From Hamiltosporidium magnivora (taxonomy: Eukaryota; Microsporidia; Dubosqiidae): a stretch of DNA of 16,437 nt. This document shows, one piece after another, positions 9,146 to 16,437 of this stretch (position 1 is the stretch's first letter; each line of letters starts with the position of its first letter). The DNA lies in contig PITI01000224.1 of NCBI GenBank assembly GCA_004325065.1, forward strand, positions 1 through 16,437, given 5' to 3'. The notes beneath the pieces were generated by a model. That model ran no database searches. It was given only the letters and a program-made list of their open reading frames with translations, and was not told where the DNA came from. Both the position numbers and the translations under genes were made by a program.

Positions 9146-10070
9146 TTTTATGAAATATTGGAAAGATTCTATTCGTGAAATTTTTAAGAATAAAGACAAT
9201 TATATTTACATAATTTTGCCTGAATTTCTTTCTTTTGAAATAAAGCTTTTGGAGAATTTATCTATAGTAAGCTTGGCTGTTGGAAATTATTTTCTTTCGA
9301 TCTTTTACTTAAAATTTCTTCTTTTGGATCCAAAAATAAAGCTGATTAAAAGCCAATATATGTGTAATACTTACTGCGAAAGAATCTGTGCTTTGTCAAA
9401 TGAAGAATGTATATTTTTTTTGAAGAATAAAATTCTTTTAAAAGAAAAATTTCTAAAACTTTTGGAAATATTTGGGTTTTCAGTCAACATAAATTTACTT
9501 TATTCTATATTTTTCTTGGCAGAAAAGATAATTTATTATAATATTATAATCAGAAAATTTGATTCATCATATTTATCATCTTATCACATCCTATGTATCT
9601 TTAATACTGTCATATTTCAAATGGATGAAAATACAATCAAAAATATGCTTTTAAATCGTAGTTATCTTATAGAAATTGTCAGTATATACCAGAAAAATAT
9701 TTATAGAAAATCAACGCCTGTAAATTCTGCCAAATTAAATCCGTTACTTGAAAAAAATATAATTTTGCTGATTACTAAAGTTTTAAAATATCTTTTAGAC
9801 ATACAGCTTTCAGATCATAAAGTTTGTTGGGAAAAAGAAAAAGAAAGGATTTGTTATGAAATAAATTGTATTGAAGATGCAACTATTAATATGAAAAAAT
9901 ATGTTGATTTAATCTCAAGAAAAAATTTAAAGCCAAGATCATTTCAAATTTCTGAAATTATGCTTCTTTTGCTATGCTTAAAGTATAGAATTTTTAAGTA
10001 TAAATTTGGAATTGAAGGTTACATGAATAATTTGCAATATTTTCAAAAATATTTTTTAAAATGTAAATAA
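9126..10070 (+). CDS. C-terminal part of copy 2, out of frame with its start
   Basis: This roughly 314-codon frame matches the C-terminal two thirds of copy 1. Its first ATG, 9132, lies inside conserved sequence three codons after the break, so a truncated product starting there is conceivable but would lack the signal peptide. Conserved blocks are YIYIILPEFLSFEIKLLENL (about 9201-9260), GNYFLSIFYLKFLLLDPKI (about 9282-9338), IFNTVIFQMDE (about 9597-9629) and LKYRIFKYKFGIEG (9978-10019). The segment around 9355-9400 has extra Cys residues absent from copy 1. The C-terminus ends KCK. No enzyme motif is recognised. Confidence 0.65.
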   Translation, partial: EYMYSNDFMKYWKDSIREIFKNKDNYIYIILPEFLSFEIKLLENLSIVSLAVGNYFLSIFYLKFLLLDPKIKLIKSQYMCNTYCERICALSNEECIFFLKNKILLKEKFLKLLEIFGFSVNINLLYSIFFLAEKIIYYNIIIRKFDSSYLSSYHILCIFNTVIFQMDENTIKNMLLNRSYLIEIVSIYQKNIYRKSTPVNSAKLNPLLEKNIILLITKVLKYLLDIQLSDHKVCWEKEKERICYEINCIEDATINMKKYVDLISRKNLKPRSFQISEIMLLLLCLKYRIFKYKFGIEGYMNNLQYFQKYFLKCK

Positions 10071-10071
10071 A
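10066..10071 (+). terminator. AATAAA polyadenylation signal overlapping the stop of copy 2
   Basis: AATAAA contains the TAA stop codon (10068-10070) of the secreted-protein gene. Signals at or overlapping the stop are common in compact microsporidian genes. Chance occurrence in AT-rich DNA is possible. Confidence 0.45.
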
Positions 10072-10748
10072 GTAATTTATTTATAGTAAATCTACCTGAA
10101 ATTATTTTTTGAATTCGAATTAATATTTTATATAATTTTTTTCCAAACATTTCTTCCAAATATATACATATTTATCAAATAGTCTTTATTTTTGACAAAT
10201 CAATAAATTAATATCTAATATAAAAAAAGAGATAGATTATGTTGATAAATCTAAGTTCCATTTTTAAAATATAAGTAAAATGGTATAAAATCAAAAACGT
10301 TATTTATAATTTTTCATATTTTAATAACTTAGATTTTATGAGATAGCATTGCCTATGAAGTATATTTTTCGATATCATTAATTTTTTTATACCACATTTA
10401 TGACCAAACAAATCCTATAATTTCATTCAACTATATTTTAATACGTTATATTTAGGATATCGAGAATTTCACATATTTCTAATTTAAAAAATAGTTCAAA
10501 TTAAGATAAATCTCCGCATAGTAAAATATGTTTTATAATTTGCAACTACCCTATTCTGTCGTTTAAATATATTTTAAATTCGTTTTACTGTAAAAAATTT
10601 ATATTAAAAAAATTCATTTGATAGTGGTTTATTTTCTTTCTCGTCTGTATTTCATTATTCTATCTCATTCCGATCCTATTTATATGTTTATTCTTATTAC
10701 GCCTCTATGCTTTGATTTGGGCTATTTTCACAGTTTATGGTTGATTTA

Positions 10749-11208
10749 TTTAATTATTTGTTTGGTTTTCGATTTATTTTTTGTATACACTACTATTAGA
10801 GGTATGTGATGTTTGTATTTAATTCCAAGACATCAGTAAATTTTCCTACAAGCATCATCAGTGCTTGTTTTCGGTATACAAATCTTCCGTTGATCGAAAT
10901 AAAATGTTTCAACTGAGCTTTGAGTACTCGGAGCGAATATATGCCTTAATTATATGATATATGGCTCTTCTTAAATAAATTATATAAAATTTAGTTATAT
11001 TATTGTTTCAGGCTGTTTCTTAGGAATTATATCTACTAGATATTATAAGCAAAACCCGATTCGTTCTTAATAAGTCTTAATTTGTTAAAAAAATCGGTTT
11101 ATTTTCCTTAAGATCAGCCAAATCTAACACATACAGCTCCTTATAGACCGCTCGGCTATATATAGCTACCATATCAGTCTTAATTTGTTTTCCTTCTGTT
11201 TTCTCTAT
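10749..11208 (-). pseudogene. Decayed minus-strand coding relic, possibly transposase-like
   Basis: Two minus-strand pieces read like eroded protein. At 11080-11208 the frame is open for 43 codons (AVYKELYVLDLADLKENKPI) and continues past one stop to 11023. Downstream on that strand, 10749-10949 in another frame has one TGA in 67 codons. It reads FDQRKICIPKTSTDDACRKI, then CLGIKYKHHIPL and TKNKSKTKQIIK. The second piece loosely resembles the segment between the second helix-turn-helix and the catalytic domain of Tc1/mariner transposases (RxLKxLGxKYKxxxPL...TKxNKxKR). I could not find convincing DDE motifs after it. The 63-codon hydrophobic plus-strand frame at 10618-10809 partly overlaps the antisense strand and lacks an ATG at its start, so it is not called. 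Confidence 0.25.
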
Positions 11209-11211
11209 TTA

Positions 11212-12533
11212 AATTGAATCTTGATAAGTAATTTTGTTCAAAATAAGTTTAATCCTTTATATTTTCATATCTTTAATATGAAGAGGTGAATTAGTTCAGG
11301 ATTTTGAAATATTTTTTTTGTCTAGTATTTACTTAATCTCCTGATACCTTTTTCAAAAATTTCTTGGAATGAATGACTTATGTTTTGTTTCAAAGACTTG
11401 TGCTAACATTTATTTAAGAGTAGTAAAGACCCAGAATTAATAAAAAAAATATATATTACAATAAAAATCAGACTATTTTGAAAAAGTGTATTCGCAAAAA
11501 ATTCTTTTTTTTGATTCCTACGAATACCACTGTCTTAAAAACATATAAGTTTTTTTCTAGGTTAGATTCATTTGTATGTCAAATTAATGTTTTAACTTAA
11601 GTTATCAAATAAAAAAGGCAATATTAAACGAGCTAGGTTCAATCAATGAAAATAAATATATTTCAATTTAATAAACCTGTGTGTAAAAGTATAATTTGAG
11701 TTAAATATAAGTTATAAACGATAATGCATTTCCTTTAACCTTTATAGAATATTTTTTTTCAATTCTAAATTTACTTCTAATTTATAGAACTGTAAAGTGT
11801 CGTTTTAAAGTTTTATTGTTAATTCAATTCCACAAAATATACATTTTGTAAAAAATATAATTGTTAATACATTCTATGAATCGCAGCATTATACATTTTT
11901 TAATATACCAGTTCATAAATATTAAACGGTTTAAAATTATGATCAGATATCAGAAGTTGATAATGCAGTCAAATTATACAATTTTGATCTTTCTGATCAG
12001 TTTCGAATCAAAGCACGAGACAAATATTTTATTTTGGACAAACAATCCTATTTAAATAATTATGAAAATGTAAACTAATTTATAATCGAAATACATTTTA
12101 ATTTTATAGATAAATAAAAGATCTGTTTTTTCAAACAATGTTTAAGAACTATAGGAGAAACATGGAATTCAATTTAATCGAAATGTATAAATATTTTGCA
12201 ATATAAAAATTTCGAAAAATGAAGAGACTGAAGCATAATAGTAATAGTTCTTTTGCTTATATTCACTGAGAAAAAGAGGCTTGAAATTATATAAATAGTT
12301 CAGATAGTCAAACATAGATATTTTGCTCAAATCTTTACATTTCATAGATTCTTAAAATTAAAATATTTGTATTTTTTTTGCTATTTAAATCCTTGCAAAC
12401 AACAAGCTGACTATTTTTTATTCTAGTTGTATAACTTTGAATCTATTTTTTCGTTTGATATTTCGGTATACGATAGAGGGAACATAATTATATTTCCAAC
12501 TATCTGATTAACAATTAGTGTCTGAAATTGTGT
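11212..12533. other. Gene-free stretch
   Basis: No gene, RNA gene or repeat is recognised. The 64-codon plus-strand frame at 11861-12055 opens with TTG and has no protein-like pattern. AGGTTCAATCAAT at about 11634 only superficially resembles a tRNA B box and has no matching arms. Confidence 0.5.
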
Positions 12534-12536
12534 TAA

Positions 12537-12848
12537 AACCGTGTAAATATTTTAGTGGAATATAAAATACACTGTATCTATAGAAAATCTATTGAAATAC
12601 TAAATCACGTCAGATTAAAAGAAACAAATGGAAAAATTAAGAACTGTCTCAAAAATAAACGACCTGACATGAAAATCTGTCCATGACTTTTGGAACATAA
12701 ATTAATAGGTTCTATGGAGAAAATAGAAGAATTGTGACCGTCGAAACTGTATGACACCTCTAAACTGGCTTTTCATGAAAGCGAATTAGACCCAGAAAAT
12801 GCTAGAACAATGACTAGCGACAAAATACTTTCACGTTCCATCTATTAA
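12537..12848 (+). pseudogene. Possible decayed coding relic with two in-frame TGA codons
   Basis: One plus-strand frame runs 103 codons from after TAA 12534-12536 to TAA 12846-12848. It is interrupted only by TGA at 12684 and TGA at 12735. It reads as plausible protein: ILNHVRLKETNGKIKNCLKN, then NKRPDMKICP, LLEHKLIGSMEKIEEL and KLAFHESELDPENARTMTSD. Local composition is less AT-rich than the flanks. No family is recognised and there is no suitable ATG. Given the AT-richness, chance remains quite possible. Confidence 0.25.
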
Positions 12849-13977
12849 TCTTAAAACCTGTGAGGCATAAGAAGACTGTAAAAGAAGTAGGTAAGTATTT
12901 CTGTATAATGGAGTAACGGCTATTCTCTAGAAATTTATCGGCACTACCTGCCATAGTTTATATTAATGCAGAAGTATACATTTCTATTAATCTAATATCA
13001 ATATTTATATACATTTCGACGCTATCTATCATTTATATTTTGGTTAAGCTTAAATTAAATCTTTTAAACTCATATAAGATTTACCATGCCAGTGTTTCAT
13101 TTGCCATTTACATTTCAAAATTTCTGTATTATTATAATTAACTTCGAAAAGAAATCAATAAAAGCAAAATTGTCAGTTAATCTTAAAATAACTAACAAAT
13201 TTATCATAGACTTGCAATTTATTTGTCAACCCAAAAAAAACAGTTCAAATGAATATTATCATTTAAAATAAATTCCACAACTCATGTCTGATACTCATAA
13301 TAAATTAAGTTTTTTTAAATTTAGTTTAAAAGTAAAATCAGGTATATCAACATTTTTCAAGTAATGAATCAGCAAATTATAATTTATGAATATCTTTGAG
13401 ACTTATTTAGCGATAATATTTTGTAATATCATAGATTCAATATAAATTTTATTCTGTAAAAAATATGAAGAAATTTTATCTCTATAAACAAGATTCCTTA
13501 GATTGATTATTTCTAATTAAATATATTTTTTTGATTTAAATCGGAATATATAACCAATTAAAGAATATATTTCTTTTAATCAAATCTTCATAAAATCATT
13601 TAACTTTCATCATCAAATCAATGTATCGTTTTTAGTAAAAAAATCTCTTGGCAATTTATTCATAATTAAAAAAAAATATATTTTACTTTTTATCATATGA
13701 AATACCCAAAATGATTTTATGATTATTTATACTTTTCTCATATAATTAGCGCTTAATTGCTTTGATACATAATTTATATCTAAAGAAATATATTTGTTTT
13801 ATTATCAACAAATAATTAACTAATCTATTAACATTTTTATTTATAAACCTTTTCTTTCTACTACATCTCTAACTTCTTAAAAAAAAAAAATTTTTAGTTG
13901 CAAATTTCCTAAACCAATTTAATTTAATTTAATAAACAATAAATTTTATAAAATAAAATAAAAAAAATATCCTTAAA
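12849..13977. other. Intergenic region upstream of the WD40 gene
   Basis: No convincing gene. A 61-codon ATG frame at 13086-13271 ends in a TAA overlapped by AATAAA (13267-13272), but its sequence shows no recognisable feature. The last 400 bp are extremely AT-rich and presumably include the promoter of the WD40 gene. Confidence 0.5.
13879..13895. promoter_or_regulatory. A12-T5 tract upstream of the WD40 gene
   Basis: Twelve A residues followed by five T residues lie about 85 bp before the start codon. In fungi, poly(dA:dT) tracts in this position keep promoters nucleosome-free. A similar role here is inference from position only. Confidence 0.3.
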
Positions 13978-14973
13978 ATGACATTTCAAAATCTTAAAGA
14001 AATAAATAATATGTTGAATCCCGGGTATAAGACACACAATATTTCTGTTTCAATTCAACATTGGCAATTACGAGATATGTTGAAAATACATGAAAATAAT
14101 CTTATATTTGCACAGGGAGATAAAATTTGTGGATATGATCCTGATACTAAGGAAAGTAGTATTTTTACAGAAAATTTAGGTTTTTATCCAACCTCATTAT
14201 GTTGTGATCATGGATATTTGGCTGTGGGTGGCCAGAAAAGTCAATTATGTATTGTTGAGTTGCAGTCGAAAAAAACTTTTTCCACAAATCTACAGGGTTC
14301 CATCAATAACGCTGTACAGATTTATAATCATAATGGAGAGCTTAGACTGATGGTGTGTAACAATGATCATACGATTAAAGTAATTAATCTGTCTAATAAC
14401 GAAAATATATGCAATATATCTCATCCGTTTCCGGTAAATAATTGTCAGATAAGTAATGATGGTAAATTGCTTGCAAGTGTTGGTGATACAAATGATGTAT
14501 ATCTTTATGCTATCGAAGATAATAATTATAGATTGATACATAATTTCAAATTAATAAATGACGGTGGTTTCAAAGTTACTTGGAATACAACATCAAATCT
14601 TTTTTCAGTAGCTACACAAGATGGATATATATGTGTATATGACGTCAGAAATTTAGAAAAGATACATGTAATACCAACAAAGCAAACGCCTGGTCTGAAA
14701 GGAGCGTGTAGAACTGTCATGTTCAATAGAAAAAGATCATTGGACATTTTATTTTATACTGAGCATATGTCTAGTTTCGGTATTATTGATACAAGAACGT
14801 TTTCCAAGCGACAAACTGTTCTATTGTCACAGGCTGATAGAGATACACAAATATCAGGAGCGGTTTTCTCTGAATGTAACGAAAGAATATTCGTTGCAGT
14901 AGATGATAAAATTTTAGAATACACAATCAATACTCCAAGTAGAAGAGTTTCATCTGATTATTCCATAAATTGA
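13978..14973 (+). CDS. WD40-repeat protein resembling the fungal DUF2415 family
   Basis: Intact 331-codon gene, ATG 13978 to TGA 14971-14973. Blade-like repeats are visible: residues 41-54 (LIFAQGDKICGYDP), 80-94 (YLAVGGQKSQLCIVE), 123-137 (RLMVCNNDHTIKVIN), 152-178 (PVNNCQISNDGKLLASVGD, then NDVYLYAI), 197-224 (FKVTWNTTSNLFSVATQDG, then YICVYDVRN), 244-274 (CRTVMFNRKRSLDILFYTEH, then FGIIDTRT) and 293-317. This fits a seven-bladed propeller scaffold. HWQLRDML near residue 28, the GYLAVGGQ strand and SLDILFYTEH followed by IIDTRT resemble, from memory, the uncharacterised fungal WD proteins with a DUF2415 domain (S. pombe C2A9.03 type). No catalytic function is expected; WD40 propellers bind protein partners, and the partner here is unknown. 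No signal peptide. It is better preserved than anything else in the window. Confidence 0.9.
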   Translation: MTFQNLKEINNMLNPGYKTHNISVSIQHWQLRDMLKIHENNLIFAQGDKICGYDPDTKESSIFTENLGFYPTSLCCDHGYLAVGGQKSQLCIVELQSKKTFSTNLQGSINNAVQIYNHNGELRLMVCNNDHTIKVINLSNNENICNISHPFPVNNCQISNDGKLLASVGDTNDVYLYAIEDNNYRLIHNFKLINDGGFKVTWNTTSNLFSVATQDGYICVYDVRNLEKIHVIPTKQTPGLKGACRTVMFNRKRSLDILFYTEHMSSFGIIDTRTFSKRQTVLLSQADRDTQISGAVFSECNERIFVAVDDKILEYTINTPSRRVSSDYSIN

Positions 14974-14976
14974 TAG

Positions 14977-14982
14977 AATAAA
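14977..14982 (+). terminator. AATAAA polyadenylation signal of the WD40 gene
   Basis: AATAAA begins three bases after the TGA stop. Close spacing of signal and stop fits short microsporidian 3' untranslated regions. Confidence 0.5.
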
Positions 14983-16437
14983 TAGATTTTTATAGTAAAT
15001 TTTTAAAAAATATAATTATATCTTTTAATTAATGATTTAATTTATCAAAATAAATTTTAGCTAATATAGCAATTTAATATAATTAATACACCTTTTTCGA
15101 AAAAAATTTATTATCAAAAAAAATTTTAAGTTTAGATATAAATACATAAATTTAGAATAAAAAATTACTTTCATATTCAATAATAAAAAAAGATGAAACC
15201 AATTATTAAACCTAAAAATATTTTTTGGTACTTTCAAAATATAAAAATTTCACTGTTTATTTCGAAAAAATACATAAGAAACATATTTGCTTAATATAGA
15301 AAAATATTATTTTACATTTGATTCGAATATATTTTTTAATATAAGACTTTGCTTTTTTTACACTATGTTCAAGAAATTAATATTATTTTTCCATTTTTCG
15401 AGTCAAAAATTACATACAATTCATATTTTTAGGAACTTTCAAGAAAAAGTGTAATTCTCGTGCAATAAATGTGTAATATTTTAAAGATGTATTAGATTTA
15501 TGGTTATAAAAAAAGTCAAAAATTTTAAAACTTTAAATTCGATCAAAATAGAAAAAAAATTAAAAGAATTCAGTCTTCTTTTATACAACAAATAACGTAT
15601 TTTTTAGAACAGATTAAAATATAAAAAAATTAAACACTCTTCTAAATAACAAATTTTATATTATCATTGTTAATAAATCGATGAATATGTAACCTCTGAT
15701 ACGCTTAGCTTAATTATAATTAAATTAATTTGTATTTATGATATGAAGATGAATAGCCTGAATATCTTATATCAATTTAGTTAATCATAAAGAAAATCAA
15801 TGTAAATTTATTTTGAGAAATACAAAAGAATTTACAGCTATTTTTATACAAATTTATAATAATTAGTTTTTTTTAATTAAACAATATATTCTGTTGTAAA
15901 TGAAGCATCATGAAGCTATAGAATTGGTTTAAATATAACCCAATTACCTCATGCGAATATCTTCGTTGAATATTCTAACATTGATTAGATACGATAATCA
16001 ATGATAAGTCATATTATTGATTACGTATAAATATAAATATACGTAAGTTTTAAATAAATATATCTTTTCATGATAATGTATTATTTACTATGAAAGAAAT
16101 CAGTGGTAGCAAATATAACCTAAACTATTATTATGTCGCATTTAAATTGCCTTTTAGACGAAACTCTGTTTCTTTGCAATTTTTTTTTCTCATACTAAAA
16201 AATTAAAATATTATTAATATTCATATATAAGAAATGAGATAATATAAGTAAAGATACAAAAAACTTTACCTAAATATTTAAATTAATTTAAATTCAATCA
16301 GCATTAAATCATACTTTGCAAAATGAAGCATTTTTCTGAATAAATAACAATTTTTTAATAAGAGTGATTTACCATTATATTCCCTGATAAATTTTAAAAA
16401 TTTCCAGTTTAGTAAAACGTTCTCATAATTGGAATAT
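14983..16437. other. Gene-free 3' end of the window
   Basis: No open frame with protein-like content and no RNA gene is seen on either strand. The stretch is A/T runs with occasional mixed sequence. The only structured patch is the inverted-repeat cluster at 15980-16046. Confidence 0.5.
15980..16046. repeat. Cluster of short perfect inverted repeats
   Basis: ATTGATTA occurs at 15980-15987 and 16016-16023, and its exact reverse complement TAATCAAT lies between them at 15995-16002. The last copy overlaps TTACGTAT (16021-16028), which pairs with ATACGTAA (16039-16046) around a 10-base AT spacer. The patch could form small hairpins or hold paired protein-binding sites. ATTGATTA resembles homeodomain-type sites, which is speculative. 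Confidence 0.5.

Larger units (their letters stand above)
8324..10070 (+). pseudogene. Secreted lineage-specific family protein, copy 2 (single frameshift)
   Basis: Paralogue of 352-2093 on the same strand, about 6.2 kb downstream. It aligns over its whole length, with very high identity in several blocks and moderate similarity elsewhere. The frame from ATG 8324 stops at TGA 9143-9145. The conserved remainder continues from about 9126 in another frame to TAA 10068-10070. Relative to copy 1, which reads SSDMNCIYSNDF without a break, copy 2 has one extra base in GATATTGGA. Without one T the reading becomes SSDMEYMYSNDF and the whole gene is 581 codons. The break is therefore a single insertion in a two-base T run, at a different place and in the opposite sense to that of copy 1. 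Recent pseudogene or assembly error. Confidence 0.8.

Noticed and set aside
10618..10809. Hydrophobic 63-codon frame resembling a small membrane protein
   Set aside because: It begins with TTG. Hydrophobicity is explained by T-rich DNA, and the opposite strand carries the more protein-like relic.
11630..11650. tRNA B-box-like GGTTCAATC
   Set aside because: The motif lacks its terminal CC and no cloverleaf arms or A box could be paired around it.
13086..13271. 61-codon ATG frame with AATAAA overlapping the stop
   Set aside because: The signal position is suggestive, but there is no recognisable feature or homologue and the length is within chance expectation.
14290..14747. Minus-strand frames inside the WD40 gene
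   Set aside because: They are shadows of the intact plus-strand gene.

Overview
The window is strongly AT-rich eukaryotic DNA with uninterrupted reading frames, no visible introns, fungal-like polyadenylation signals and very few genes. The one housekeeping-type gene is a WD40 protein of a type I associate with fungi. The other genes are a duplicated, secreted, lineage-specific family. Together these suggest a microsporidian with an AT-rich genome and unusually long intergenic DNA. That assignment is inference; no rRNA, tRNA or species-diagnostic gene is present.

Layout. 1-351: an AT-only tandem array (about 28-bp unit, 42-222), then a short upstream region. 352-2093: copy 1 of a large secreted-protein gene, broken by one single-base frameshift near 649-653. 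2094-8323: 6.2 kb with no intact gene. It holds a decayed minus-strand reading frame (2378-2892), a clearly recognisable dead Tc1/mariner element with terminal inverted repeats and a TA duplication (3631-4737), and a second decayed coding stretch (5247-5795). 8324-10070: copy 2 of the secreted-protein gene, same strand, broken by a different single-base frameshift at 9122-9125. 10071-13977: 3.9 kb with only weak relics (10749-11208 minus, 12537-12848 plus). 13978-14973: an intact WD40-repeat protein gene. 14974-16437: non-coding DNA with a small cluster of inverted repeats near 15980-16046.

How it fits together. The paralogues align from signal peptide to C-terminus, and each is intact where the other is broken. 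Correcting one base in each gives proteins of 580 and 581 residues, and highly conserved blocks differ almost only at synonymous positions. Both encoded a single selected polypeptide until recently. Either both are fresh pseudogenes or the indels are sequencing errors. The DNA between them looks like a gene and transposon graveyard. No defence, biosynthetic or other multi-gene system is visible; the most informative items are the paired frameshifted paralogues and the Tc1 fossil.
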